The notes beneath the pieces are model-generated. The model searched no databases. It saw nothing but the letters and a program-made list of their open reading frames with translations, and was not told the origin of the DNA. Shown here one piece after another: positions 18,656 to 27,439 of a stretch of DNA of 64,000 bases. Source of the DNA: CAZAKO01 sp964546145 (lineage in GTDB: Bacteria > Fidelibacterota > UBA2242); contig CAZJIU010000002.1 of assembly GCA_964546145.1 (NCBI GenBank), positions 1 to 64,000 on the forward strand. The letters run 5' to 3'. The position numbers were made by a program, and so were the translations under genes. Within the stretch, counting starts at the first letter, position 1. Every line of letters begins with the position of its first letter.

Positions 18656-20419
18656 ATGCTAAAGCGAACACGAAACTGCGGCGAATTAAGAACAGAAAAC
18701 ATTGGTCAGGTAGTCGTCTTGAATGGCTGGGTCAATCGTTGTCGCAATCTTGGTGGATTGCTGTTCATGGATGTTCGGGACCGTTATGGAATGACCCAAG
18801 TTGTATTCGATCCCGAAACAGATAAAGACTTGTTCGGTAGCGCTCGGAATCTCGGACTTGAGGATGTCATTGCCGTCAAAGGGGTAGTCCGACCACGCCC
18901 TAAGGAAGCACTCAATACCGAGCTACCGAGTGGAGCGATTGAGGTTCTGGCACAGGAGATTGAAATCCTCAATACTTCAAAAGCCTTGCCGTTTCTGGTC
19001 ACCGATCGCTCAACTGGTCTGGAAGACTTGCGGCTGAAATATCGCTACCTGGAGCTTCGTACAAAAGAGTTGCAGCGGACAATTTTAATTCGCCATCGAG
19101 CCGCTCAAAGTGTCCGGAAATATTATACTGAAAATAATTTCCTCGAAATCGAAACCCCATTTTTAATGAAGAGTACTCCAGAGGGTGCCAGAGATTACCT
19201 TGTGCCAAGCCGCATTTACAAAGGACACTTTTACGCATTACCCCAATCTCCGCAGCAGTACAAGCAGCTTCTGATGATTTCCGGTTTCGACCGCTATTTC
19301 CAGCTAGTCAGATGCTTCCGCGACGAGGACCTGCGCGCCGACCGCCAGCCGGAATTTACCCAGATTGACGTAGAAATGTCCTTTGTCGAAGAGCAGGATG
19401 TCATGCAGAGTACCGAGGCCATGCTGCGCCAGGTTTTTAAGGAAATTATTGAGGTGGAACTGGATAATCCATTTCCTTGTCTGACCTACGAAAACGCATT
19501 GCAGACCTACGGCTCGGATAAACCGGACCTGCGTTTTGGCATGCCTATTCATACGCTTAATGAATTAGCTGCCAGTTCTGATTTCAAGGTTTTTCAAACA
19601 ACCACTACAAATAACGGGACTGTGGCTGGAATTTGCGTAACCGATGGCTCACAAATATCGCGTAAAAACCTTGATCAGCTTACCGAAAAGGCAGTCTCCT
19701 GGGGCGCTAAAGGCATGGTTTCCGTCCGAATATCCGATAATGGACTCGAGGGTGGAATAGCAAAATACCTCAATTCGATCGAAAAAGAATTAATTCAGGA
19801 GTTTAACGCCAAGACTGGCGATATTTTGTTGTTTATTGCCGACCGGTCAGAAATCGTATATCCGGTGCTTGGCAACCTGCGACTGGCAATTGCCTCCTTA
19901 TTGAATCTGATTCCTGCTAATGTCTATAAACCACTCTGGGTAACCCGCTTTCCCCTGGTGGAATGGAGTGCTGAGGAACAACGTTTCGTTGCGGTTCACC
20001 ATCCTTTTACCTCAGCTGTACCGGTAGAACGCCAACTGCTCAAAACCAATCCTGCTCAGGTACACGCCCGGGCTTACGACATTGTTATCAACGGTCAGGA
20101 AATCGGCGGCGGTAGCATCCGCAACCACACTCCAGAGATGCAGCGCGAAATGTTCGATCTGCTGGGCATCAGTAAAGAGGAAGCCGAGAATAAGTTTAGC
20201 TTTCTGATGAATGCCTTAGCTTACGGCGCACCACCCCATGGCGGCATTGCGCTGGGATTCGACCGGCTGGTAGCCATCCTTGCCGGCGTTGACAACATTC
20301 GGGAAGTTATCGCTTTTCCTAAAACTACCAGTGCGGCTTCACTGATGGACGGTTGTCCGACACCGGTGAGCGAAAAGCAGTTAGCTGAACTTGGAATAAA
20401 ATTAGATAAAAGTACATAG
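18656..20419 (+). CDS. aspS: Aspartyl-tRNA synthetase, bacterial type
   Basis: Charges tRNA-Asp. The 587 residues match the bacterial form: N-terminal OB-fold anticodon domain (GWVNRCRNLGGLLFMDVRDRYG), class II motif 2 (FRDEDLRADRQPEFTQ), a bacterial insertion (GAD) domain (about 290-410), and motif 3 (GIALGFDRLVAIL). In the anticodon loop the residue after RN is Leu, as in the E. coli enzyme, rather than the His found in non-discriminating forms; this hints at an Asp-specific enzyme. The ATG at 18656 lies 85 bases after the bactofilin stop. Confidence 0.97.
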   Translation: MLKRTRNCGELRTENIGQVVVLNGWVNRCRNLGGLLFMDVRDRYGMTQVVFDPETDKDLFGSARNLGLEDVIAVKGVVRPRPKEALNTELPSGAIEVLAQEIEILNTSKALPFLVTDRSTGLEDLRLKYRYLELRTKELQRTILIRHRAAQSVRKYYTENNFLEIETPFLMKSTPEGARDYLVPSRIYKGHFYALPQSPQQYKQLLMISGFDRYFQLVRCFRDEDLRADRQPEFTQIDVEMSFVEEQDVMQSTEAMLRQVFKEIIEVELDNPFPCLTYENALQTYGSDKPDLRFGMPIHTLNELAASSDFKVFQTTTTNNGTVAGICVTDGSQISRKNLDQLTEKAVSWGAKGMVSVRISDNGLEGGIAKYLNSIEKELIQEFNAKTGDILLFIADRSEIVYPVLGNLRLAIASLLNLIPANVYKPLWVTRFPLVEWSAEEQRFVAVHHPFTSAVPVERQLLKTNPAQVHARAYDIVINGQEIGGGSIRNHTPEMQREMFDLLGISKEEAENKFSFLMNALAYGAPPHGGIALGFDRLVAILAGVDNIREVIAFPKTTSAASLMDGCPTPVSEKQLAELGIKLDKST

Positions 20420-20464
20420 CATTAGTAAATATCTTTAGAGAAGAAATGGTGCAATTCTGTTCGA

Positions 20465-21319
20465 TCAATTACACTCTGTTTGACCAAGTTGTATCAGCCA
20501 CTCCTTAACAAGCTGTGGAATACGCTCAACTACCTCAGTTCCGAAAAGTGCTTCGGTCAGCAATCCCATATGGAGCATATCGCAGATGCGACAAAGATAA
20601 GATTTGCCCATCGTCCACCACGTATTATAATCATCAACCATAAAATAGTGATTTACTCGCCGTTTTAAAGAACGCCTTATCTCATTAAGTTCATAACCGT
20701 CAAGAAGGGTCTCATAAACACTATCGGCAACTCGACTTCCGAATGTAGTAGTATAGTAGTACTCTTTGATTTCCCAAATCGCAATCGGGTTGACCATACT
20801 TGGAAATGCACCATCTACCCTGCGCGATAAACTGCGCACTGGAAAATCTTCATCGGTGAAAGATACCAACTCTCTTGGGTCATATTCACAATCATATCCC
20901 CCCAAGCTAGCCTCAATAAGCATGTTAATAATACCAGTGAAGAAGGCAGGGGTTTTCTTGGAACCTGACTGTTTGTTCATGGGGAGAGGACAGGAAGGCC
21001 TTAATTCCTTTTTCAGTTTATAAAATAACTCCCTAGCTTCCTTCTTGTCCATTAGATGTGGGGCTACATTTTCATTTAGAAAATTTGCCCGGTGTTGGAA
21101 ATACTCCGCCAGTAGTTTACCGAATGAAGTACAAATATCATTTTCTATTAGCTTATTAGAACTATAGCAAAGATTAATGTATATTTGTTGAATTTCATCC
21201 ATACTTGGAATCTTGACTTTAGACGTGCCTTTCTCTGTATAACCAACTTTCTGGCTAATGAGCCTAACATTAGCCCAAAATTCGAGGGGTTGATTGAGAA
21301 ACTTACTTTTTGCTCTCAC
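20465..21319 (-). CDS. Putative type II restriction endonuclease
   Basis: The 284-residue product has a PD-(D/E)xK-like core: D169 in RRVDGAFPS followed by E183 and K185 in AIWEIKEYYY. That pattern, and the location beside a controller-type regulator and an adenine methyltransferase, identify it as the nuclease of a restriction-modification system. The GTG start lies within the last 17 bases of the regulator gene, so the two are translationally coupled. I do not know the recognition sequence. An alternative is a modification-linked nuclease of another class; the PD-ExK reading is by eye. Confidence 0.75.
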   Translation of the reverse strand: MRAKSKFLNQPLEFWANVRLISQKVGYTEKGTSKVKIPSMDEIQQIYINLCYSSNKLIENDICTSFGKLLAEYFQHRANFLNENVAPHLMDKKEARELFYKLKKELRPSCPLPMNKQSGSKKTPAFFTGIINMLIEASLGGYDCEYDPRELVSFTDEDFPVRSLSRRVDGAFPSMVNPIAIWEIKEYYYTTTFGSRVADSVYETLLDGYELNEIRRSLKRRVNHYFMVDDYNTWWTMGKSYLCRICDMLHMGLLTEALFGTEVVERIPQLVKEWLIQLGQTECN

Positions 21320-21557
21320 TTATCCGTCTTTCCAGTTCAGCAACAAATTCTGAAAGATTTGTCCCGCAGCAATCTAAAATTGCTCGCAATTCAAGCAGGT
21401 CAATCCTGCGTTCTCCAATCTCGATCTTGCTCACAAACGACTGTGGTACCTTAAGCATTCTAGCCAGATCGGTTTGCCTAAGTCCGGCAGAAACGCGTAA
21501 TTGATAGAGCATATCTAAAACAATTTTAGCTTCCTTTGTATTCAGACTTTTTATCAT
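21303..21557 (-). CDS. XRE-type helix-turn-helix regulator (restriction-modification controller-like)
   Basis: An 84-residue DNA-binding protein with one XRE helix-turn-helix (LRQTDLARMLKVPQSFVSKIEIGERR). The ATG at 21557 is preferred; a longer open frame to 21668 would translate through the promoter region and into the methyltransferase gene. No ribosome-binding site precedes this ATG and the predicted transcript start is only about 17 bases upstream, as in short-leader C-protein genes. It is divergent from the methyltransferase and overlaps the nuclease gene, the standard layout for controller (C) proteins that delay nuclease expression. Control is inferred. Confidence 0.85.
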   Translation of the reverse strand: MIKSLNTKEAKIVLDMLYQLRVSAGLRQTDLARMLKVPQSFVSKIEIGERRIDLLELRAILDCCGTNLSEFVAELERRISESKK

Positions 21558-21566
21558 AAATAAAAG

Positions 21567-21602
21567 GTATGTCCGAAAACAGTATATCCCAAATTTGGAT
21601 AT
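21567..21602. promoter_or_regulatory. Putative operator of the restriction-modification controller
   Basis: ATATCC (21584-21589) and GGATAT (21597-21602) form an inverted repeat around CAAATTT, and the centre holds a perfect CCAAATTTGG palindrome (21589-21598). A further half-site copy, GTATGTCC at 21567-21574, repeats GTATATCC at 21582-21589 with 15-base spacing. The site lies between the two divergent genes and overlaps both predicted promoters, as expected for controller-protein autoregulation. Confidence 0.6.
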
Positions 21603-21610
21603 TAACACAA
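21581..21610 (-). promoter_or_regulatory. Predicted promoter of the controller-nuclease operon
   Basis: On the minus strand TTGTGT (21610-21605) and TATACT (21586-21581) are 18 bases apart. The operator palindrome lies inside the spacer, so bound regulator would occlude or activate polymerase here. The implied start site is about 17 bases before the ATG at 21557. Confidence 0.45.
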
Positions 21611-21623
21611 TACATATTATATT
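21595..21623 (+). promoter_or_regulatory. Predicted promoter of the methyltransferase gene
   Basis: TTGGAT (21595-21600) and TATATT (21618-21623) are separated by 17 bases. The -35 hexamer overlaps the right half of the operator palindrome, so binding there should repress the methyltransferase. Confidence 0.5.
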
Positions 21624-21645
21624 TCGGTAAGTCATTAGGTAAGCG

Positions 21646-22518
21646 ATGCAACTAACAATAGAGAACAAGTATGCGACCTATTATCCACCGCGATCTCAAC
21701 TTTTAAAGTGGGTGGGTAACAAGCAACGGTTCGCTATGCAGATTACGGCCTATTTCCCAACGGATTACAATCGCTATTTTGAACCATTCTTGGGGAGTGG
21801 AGCCATTCTCGCAACCGTAGCTCCGCATGACGGGCTTGGTTCGGACACATTCAAACCGCTGATGGAAATCTGGATGATGCTCAAGAATGATCCAAGACAG
21901 CTTGTCGTTTGGTATGCTACCAGAAGAAACAAAATCGGAAAAATGAGCAAGGAAGAGGTATATGAGAGCATCAGAGATTCATACAACAAAAATCCTAATG
22001 GACCTGACTTCCTATTTCTAAGTCGCACTTGTTACGGTGGAATTGTTCGCTTTCGTCAAATTGATGGGCATATGTCAACACCATGCGGGGTACACACACC
22101 GATTTCGGTAACAGGATTTTCGCATCGAGTGGATGAGTGGAGAGCTCGGCTTAATAATGTTGAATTCGCCATTTGCGATTATAAGGACGCTTTGGCTGAA
22201 TCAAAGAGAGGCGATTTGGTCTATTGCGACCCCCCTTATTCCGATAGCCAGTCTATACTTTATGGCGCACAAAATTTCAATTTTATAGAACTCCTCAAAG
22301 AAATTGAGAAAGCCAAATCAAAAGGCATAAAGGTTGCTCTAAGTATTGATGGACACAAGAAATCAGGTAATTATACTGTTAATTTGCCTATTCCTGATGG
22401 AATTTTTGAGCGCCATATCTATATTAATTGTGGCCGGTCTATGTTAAGAAGATTCCAACTTGAGGGTCAGACGCTAGAAAACGAGGTCGTTGCCGATCGT
22501 TTGCTGTTAACTTATTAG
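21646..22518 (+). CDS. DNA adenine-N6 methyltransferase, D12 class (type II modification enzyme)
   Basis: S-adenosylmethionine-dependent enzyme of 290 residues that would protect host DNA. Motifs of the D12 (Dam-like, alpha) class: LLKWVGNKQR near residue 20, the cofactor loop FEPFLGSGA (45-53), and catalytic DPPY (195-198). The ATG at 21646 has AGG six bases upstream. It is divergent from the controller and nuclease genes. Target sequence cannot be read from the protein; GATC and GATATC both remain common in this window, which argues neither way. Confidence 0.92.
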   Translation: MQLTIENKYATYYPPRSQLLKWVGNKQRFAMQITAYFPTDYNRYFEPFLGSGAILATVAPHDGLGSDTFKPLMEIWMMLKNDPRQLVVWYATRRNKIGKMSKEEVYESIRDSYNKNPNGPDFLFLSRTCYGGIVRFRQIDGHMSTPCGVHTPISVTGFSHRVDEWRARLNNVEFAICDYKDALAESKRGDLVYCDPPYSDSQSILYGAQNFNFIELLKEIEKAKSKGIKVALSIDGHKKSGNYTVNLPIPDGIFERHIYINCGRSMLRRFQLEGQTLENEVVADRLLLTY

Positions 22519-22563
22519 CTCTCTATTATAATTGAGATATTGTTTAAATAACTTTACAGTAAC

Positions 22564-23019
22564 TTACTCCTCAGCCTTATTGACTATATCCAGAACTTCG
22601 CCGGGAGTCCGAGCCGCCAGCAAATTCCTGCGAAAACTCTCCTGCTGACTCAAACGGGCGATCAGTGCTAAAACTTGAATATAGGTAGTTGTCATTGCTT
22701 CGGAAGCGATTAAGAGAAAAAACAGGTTGGAAAATTCGCCATCCGCCGCTTGAAAATCAACGCCATCCGGGGCTATTCCCACCGCCAGGACGATACCATA
22801 CACGGCATTGGTCCGGGCATGCGGGATCGCTAATCCCTTCTCCAGACCGGTGCTTCCCAATTTCTCCCGGTCCATCAGGGCTTGCAAAGCCTTAGCCCGA
22901 TCGGTGACCTTACCAGTCGCACAGGCTGCATCCAGGAGCTCCTCTATCACAGGTTGCTTATCTAAATTTAGAATTGGTACGACAATATTTTTGCGCTCTA
23001 ATAAGGCCGAAAGTTTCAT
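22564..23019 (-). CDS. PTS EIIA domain protein (fructose/nitrogen-regulatory type)
   Basis: A 151-residue single EIIA domain of the mannitol/fructose/PtsN class. The phosphoryl-accepting His is H67 in KGLAIPHARTN. No EIIB, EIIC, HPr or EI is nearby, so a regulatory (EIIA-Ntr-like) role is more likely than sugar transport. It is the last gene on the V-ATPase strand, 36 bases after the universal stress protein, and may share that transcript. Confidence 0.88.
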   Translation of the reverse strand: MKLSALLERKNIVVPILNLDKQPVIEELLDAACATGKVTDRAKALQALMDREKLGSTGLEKGLAIPHARTNAVYGIVLAVGIAPDGVDFQAADGEFSNLFFLLIASEAMTTTYIQVLALIARLSQQESFRRNLLAARTPGEVLDIVNKAEE

Positions 23020-23055
23020 TTCCTTCTTCTCCTTGTTACCATCAGGTTATTCATC

Positions 23056-23550
23056 TCAGGACAATTCCTCATAAATTTGATCTACTCGTTCGGGGTTCTT
23101 GATAACCAACACCGAGCAATGGGCTTTACGAAAAATGATCTCGGCTTCGTCATGGAAAGTATCCTGTTTGGATAGGATCGGCTCGAGTTCGCCAATTATT
23201 AAAAGGTCGGCATTCCACTTCTTGATTTCCTGGATAACGAGCTCGTGCACATTTCCCTTGAGTAATTCGGTTTCGATGGATACTTCTTTGCGCAGTGCAA
23301 GTTCGGTGATGTGCCGCAGATAGCGCCGCCCGTCTTCTTCGAGGTCCCGACCAAAGTCAATTTCCTCGACTTTTACAAATATCCGTGCTTTTTCCAGCTG
23401 ACGAAGAAGATTGGTATTGACCACATAGAGAGCTTTCAACTCAGCCCCGGTTACTTTGGCAAGAGCAATTCCGAATTTAGCCGCGTAAATACAGCCTTCC
23501 GAGCCATCAATAAAAAGCAGAATTTTAGAGACGAGTCTGTCGGACTCCAT
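23056..23550 (-). CDS. Universal stress protein (UspA family)
   Basis: Single Usp domain. SKILLFIDGSEGCIYAAKFGIALAK at the start and the C-terminal LLIIGELEP ... CSVLVIKNP are typical, but the usual ATP-binding G-2x-G-9x-G(S/T) motif is degraded (GELEPILSKQ), so nucleotide binding is uncertain. I choose the ATG at 23550, which has AGGAAGAG just upstream; an upstream TTG at 23574 would add 8 residues. The gene overlaps the end of the subunit D gene by 26 bases, so it is translationally coupled to the V-ATPase operon. Confidence 0.85.
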   Translation of the reverse strand: MESDRLVSKILLFIDGSEGCIYAAKFGIALAKVTGAELKALYVVNTNLLRQLEKARIFVKVEEIDFGRDLEEDGRRYLRHITELALRKEVSIETELLKGNVHELVIQEIKKWNADLLIIGELEPILSKQDTFHDEAEIIFRKAHCSVLVIKNPERVDQIYEELS

Positions 23551-24175
23551 TGTGCTCTTCCTTTCTTCTTTCAAAACGCTCTTTAATCAGTTTTAAGGTA
23601 GCAAAGGTATTACGCTCACTCTCATCCAAAGAATCCGTAATAAATTTAATTGTTTCCTGGAAATCGGGAATAGCAATTTTTTCTAAGGCGTTGACCCGCC
23701 GCAGGGTCTTATGAACCTCCTGCGCTAGCCTGAGGAGGGAGACCCGCAGTTCGGCAAACCGGCCCATCTCCTGCAATACAACCATAAATTTAGAAATAGC
23801 CTCATCAATCCAGAAAGAGGAATTGCCCGCACTGAAATAAGGCGCCGCCTCATGGATATTGACGCTGACCTTTGGAATATTAACACCCATGACCCTGAGG
23901 ATGTGAATCTGAATATCGGACTTAATCTGGACTCCTCTGGCAATTGACATAACGGCCGTTTTACCATTGGTTACAATTGCATTTTGGAGAGCAAGGTAAG
24001 CTTCGCCCAGATGCTGATCAACTCGCGCCTGAGCTTCAACTGCGTCTTTCACCAGTGCCATCAACTGAGCAACCAGTACTTGGCGTTTTTGCTCGAGCAG
24101 TTCATGGCCTTCCCGGGCAAATACCAGATCGCGCTTTAACCTCAACAAATTGCCTTTTGTGGGAACGACCCTAAT
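23525..24175 (-). CDS. atpD: V/A-type ATPase subunit D (central rotor shaft), probable ATT start
   Basis: Coiled-coil rotor shaft of the V/A-ATPase. The conserved C-terminal RRVNALEKIAIPDFQETIKFI block is present. The first ATG/GTG/TTG codon is a TTG at 24148, but this cuts into the family's N-terminal motif. In frame upstream the codons read RVVPTKGNLLRLKRDL, which matches the V..PT(K/R).NLL start of the family. ATT at 24175 is preceded five bases upstream by GGTGGTG, so I take ATT as the start (216 residues). It lies between subunit B and the stress protein. Confidence 0.85.
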   Translation of the reverse strand: MRVVPTKGNLLRLKRDLVFAREGHELLEQKRQVLVAQLMALVKDAVEAQARVDQHLGEAYLALQNAIVTNGKTAVMSIARGVQIKSDIQIHILRVMGVNIPKVSVNIHEAAPYFSAGNSSFWIDEAISKFMVVLQEMGRFAELRVSLLRLAQEVHKTLRRVNALEKIAIPDFQETIKFITDSLDESERNTFATLKLIKERFERRKEEHNGVRQTRL

Positions 24176-24180
24176 TTTGT

Positions 24181-24187
24181 CACCACC
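24181..24187 (-). promoter_or_regulatory. Ribosome-binding site supporting an ATT start of subunit D
   Basis: On the minus strand GGTGGTG ends five bases before ATT at 24175. No ATG, GTG or TTG lies at a suitable distance, and the conserved N-terminus begins exactly here. Confidence 0.55.
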
Positions 24188-24214
24188 TATTCTAAAATAA
24201 GGCGAAAATACGAC

Positions 24215-25636
24215 CTATAAAGACTCCGCCGAACCGTGGTAGTATTGCTGAGCCTCTTCATCCGTAATCCGGTGCAGTTCATCGCGGGGTAACAGTGAGA
24301 GCATCTCCCAGCCCAAGTCCAGGGTATTCTCGATCGAGCGCTCCTCGGTCTCTTTTTGCGCAATAAACTTCGTTTCCAGCTCCGTGCCAAACTTTAAATA
24401 TACTTGATCCAGCGGACTAAGCTCCTCCTCGCCGATAACCGATGCTAACATTCGAATATCTTTCACCCGCGCATAAGCCGCAAAGAGCTGGCTGGCGAGA
24501 TGAGCATGATCGCCGCGAGTCAAGCCTTCGCCGATGCCATCTTTCATCAGACGGGAAAGCGAAGGCAAAAGAGCAATCGGCGGGTAAATCCCTCGCTGAA
24601 AGAGGTCCCGATCAAAAACAATCTGACCTTCGGTTATATAGCCGGTTAAGTCTGGGATGGGGTGAGAGATATCGTCATTAGGCATGGAAAGGATTGGTAC
24701 CTGGGTAATCGATCCAGTTGAATTTTCGACCATGCCGGCTCGCTCGTAAAGGCTGGCAAGATCGGAGTAAAGGTAGCCTGGATAGCTTTTACGCGAAGGG
24801 ATTTCACCCCGCGCAATGGAAATTTCCCTTAAAGCCTCGCAATAGTTGGTCATATCGGTTAAAACCACGAGGACATGCATATTCTCATGAAAGGCAAGAT
24901 ATTCGGCCATGGTCAGAGCCGACCGCGGCGTAATTAGGCGCTCGACGGTAGGTGCATCCGCCAGTGAGAGAAACATGACGACATTTTCCAGTACTCCCGA
25001 ATCCCGTAAATTGTCAATAAAATATCGGGCAATATCATTCTTAACTCCCATCGCCGCGAATACAATTACAAAATTCACATCTTTGCTAATGATTTTTGCC
25101 TGGCGAATAATCTGAGCCGTAACCCGGTTATGCGGCAAACCCGGCCCGGAAAATAACGGCAACTTCTGGCCGTTGACCAGAGTATTCATGCCGTCAATAG
25201 CCGATATACCCGTCCGTATATATGTCGTGGGATAAGTACGAGCCGTGGGATTGATTGGAGCGCCATTCACATCCCAGCGCTCTCTGCTAATCGGCTCCGG
25301 ACCACCATCCAAGGGATGTCCTAATCCATTAAATACCCGTCCGAGCATATCCCTGCTAACCGCGATGCGTAACGGTTCACCCCGGAAACGGACGCTGGTA
25401 TCACTAAGAGTTAATCCGCTTGTTCCCTCAAATACCTGAATGACGGCAGCACCGCGGTCGGCTTCGAGCACCTGCCCGATACGCTTTTCACCATAGCTAT
25501 CATTCACCTCTACCAGCTCATTAAAGCCGACGTTATGGATCTGTTGGACGTAGATCAGCGGTCCGATCATCTGTTGCAGACCGATATACTCACGATATTT
25601 CAAAAGTTCTGGATAGCTGTCCTTATTCGTTACCAT
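24215..25636 (-). CDS. atpB: V/A-type ATPase subunit B
   Basis: Regulatory (non-catalytic) nucleotide-binding subunit of the A3B3 head, 473 residues. Characteristic stretches: RGEPLRIAVSRDMLGRVFNGLG, RTGISAIDGMNTLVNGQKLPLFSG, and the degenerate P-loop region SGPGLPHNRVTAQI, which lacks GKT as expected for B. ATG at 25636. It sits 30 bases downstream of subunit A. Confidence 0.97.
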   Translation of the reverse strand: MVTNKDSYPELLKYREYIGLQQMIGPLIYVQQIHNVGFNELVEVNDSYGEKRIGQVLEADRGAAVIQVFEGTSGLTLSDTSVRFRGEPLRIAVSRDMLGRVFNGLGHPLDGGPEPISRERWDVNGAPINPTARTYPTTYIRTGISAIDGMNTLVNGQKLPLFSGPGLPHNRVTAQIIRQAKIISKDVNFVIVFAAMGVKNDIARYFIDNLRDSGVLENVVMFLSLADAPTVERLITPRSALTMAEYLAFHENMHVLVVLTDMTNYCEALREISIARGEIPSRKSYPGYLYSDLASLYERAGMVENSTGSITQVPILSMPNDDISHPIPDLTGYITEGQIVFDRDLFQRGIYPPIALLPSLSRLMKDGIGEGLTRGDHAHLASQLFAAYARVKDIRMLASVIGEEELSPLDQVYLKFGTELETKFIAQKETEERSIENTLDLGWEMLSLLPRDELHRITDEEAQQYYHGSAESL

Positions 25637-25666
25637 CTATTACCTGCCAGGATAATTCATAACTTT

Positions 25667-27439
25667 TCAATAAAAATCCGGATGACCAAGCGCTTTCAGT
25701 TCCTGGTCCATACTGGCCAAAAGTTGGTCAAGTTTATCTAACTCCTCATTTGAAACAGTAAATTTCATGCGCATTATGGCACCTATGGCTTTGGTCCGTT
25801 TAATCTTAAATAAGGTTGTTCCCGCCTTAAGCGCCTCTACTGCAAGCCGATAGAAAGTGATGATAATTCTCAACATCTTGATCTGTTTTAATTCACACGA
25901 GTAGGTATCAATTTCATCATAAGCCGATTGCTGCAGAAAAACACTTTTAAAAAGCGCACACACTTCCATGATAATCCGTTGAGTATCCGGGAGAACATCC
26001 ACCCCGACCAATTTAACAACCTGCTGGAGTTTCGCCTCCTTCTGCAATAGATCGAGTATCTCCTGACGCAGATCGGCCCATTCTGCATCGGCGTTTTCCT
26101 GCCACCACGGGGTCACATAGTCGACATACTCCGAAAAAGATTCCAGCCAGGAGATTGCCGGGTAATGCCGCGCATTTGCCAGATCACGGTCTAATGCCAG
26201 AAAAACGCGTACAAAACGCTTGGTATGCTGAGTTACCGGTTCCGAGAAGTCACCGCCAGGTGGCGATACGGCACCCACAACCGTAACCGATCCGGTCTGC
26301 CCACCAAGAGTTTCCACTAGTCCGGCTCTCTCATAAAATTCCGCAAGACGGGTCGGTAAATAAGCTGGGAATCCTTCCTCGGCAGGTAACTCCTCCATTC
26401 GCCCGGATAACTCCCTTAAAGCCTCGGCCCAGCGGGAAGTGGAATCCGCCATAATGGCTATGTGATAGCCCATATCACGGAAATATTCGGCAATGGTAAT
26501 TCCGGTATAGATTGATGCTTCCCGCGCAGCTACTGGCATATTAGAGGTATTGGCAATTAAGACAGTTCGCTCCATTAATGGGCGACCGGTGCGGGGATCT
26601 ATCAACTTGGGAAATTCATTCAAAACGTCGGTCATTTCGTTGCCACGCTCACCACAACCGATGTATACAACTATGTCGGCATCTGACCACTTGGCCAGCT
26701 GATGCTCAACTATAGTCTTACCCGTGCCAAATCCTCCGGGAATAGCCACCGTACCGCCTTTTGCAATTGGGAACAGCGTATCTATCACTCGCTGCCCGGT
26801 GATCATCGGCTGACTTGGTGTGAGTCTGTTATTGACCGGTCGCGGTTTTCGGACCGGCCAGCGCTGGAGCAGGGTCAGGGAATACTGCTCCTTATCGTTA
26901 TTAATAACACATATTTCTTCTTCAACACTATATTCGCCCTGTGGCACAATTTTGACCACTTTCCCAGTAATTCCAGGTGGCACAAGAATTTTTTGGACTA
27001 CTCGTTCCGTCTCTGGAACATCACCAAGAACCTGACCTGCTCTGACCGTCTCACCGGCTTTAACCTGCGGCGTGAACGACCAGCGCTTTTGACGATCTAA
27101 AGGCGGTACCCGTACACCGCGACGAATATATTGATCTGAAATTCTTTTGATTTCACTTAGTGGTCGCTGGACACCATCGTAGATTGTACCAATCAAGCCG
27201 GGACCTAATTCGACCGAAAGCGGCATTCCTCCACCATAAACCACTGCATCTGGTGACAGACCAGTTGTATCTTCATAAACCTGGATCGTCATCAGATTCT
27301 CTCGCAGGCTTACAATCTCTCCGATGAGCCGATAGTCACCCACTTCGACGAATTCCAGCATCTGGGCCTGAGTAGTAATTTCTGCCTGGACGACTGGTCC
27401 CAATACCCGGGTGACTTTTCCGATTATCTCTGACACCAC
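25667..27439 (-). CDS. atpA: V/A-type ATPase subunit A (catalytic)
   Basis: Catalytic subunit of 590 residues. It has the P-loop GGFGTGKT (235-242), the catalytic Glu in GCGERGNEMTD (E264), the A-type bulge domain (about 115-190), and DSTSRWAEALRELSGRMEELP. The GTG start abuts the subunit E stop codon. Together with B it hydrolyses or makes ATP, depending on how the complex runs in vivo. Confidence 0.97.
   Translation of the reverse strand: MVSEIIGKVTRVLGPVVQAEITTQAQMLEFVEVGDYRLIGEIVSLRENLMTIQVYEDTTGLSPDAVVYGGGMPLSVELGPGLIGTIYDGVQRPLSEIKRISDQYIRRGVRVPPLDRQKRWSFTPQVKAGETVRAGQVLGDVPETERVVQKILVPPGITGKVVKIVPQGEYSVEEEICVINNDKEQYSLTLLQRWPVRKPRPVNNRLTPSQPMITGQRVIDTLFPIAKGGTVAIPGGFGTGKTIVEHQLAKWSDADIVVYIGCGERGNEMTDVLNEFPKLIDPRTGRPLMERTVLIANTSNMPVAAREASIYTGITIAEYFRDMGYHIAIMADSTSRWAEALRELSGRMEELPAEEGFPAYLPTRLAEFYERAGLVETLGGQTGSVTVVGAVSPPGGDFSEPVTQHTKRFVRVFLALDRDLANARHYPAISWLESFSEYVDYVTPWWQENADAEWADLRQEILDLLQKEAKLQQVVKLVGVDVLPDTQRIIMEVCALFKSVFLQQSAYDEIDTYSCELKQIKMLRIIITFYRLAVEALKAGTTLFKIKRTKAIGAIMRMKFTVSNEELDKLDQLLASMDQELKALGHPDFY

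Noticed and set aside
21558..21668. N-terminal extension of the controller gene to a TTG at 21668
   Set aside because: It would cross the divergent promoters, overlap the methyltransferase start and add a sequence unlike XRE regulators.
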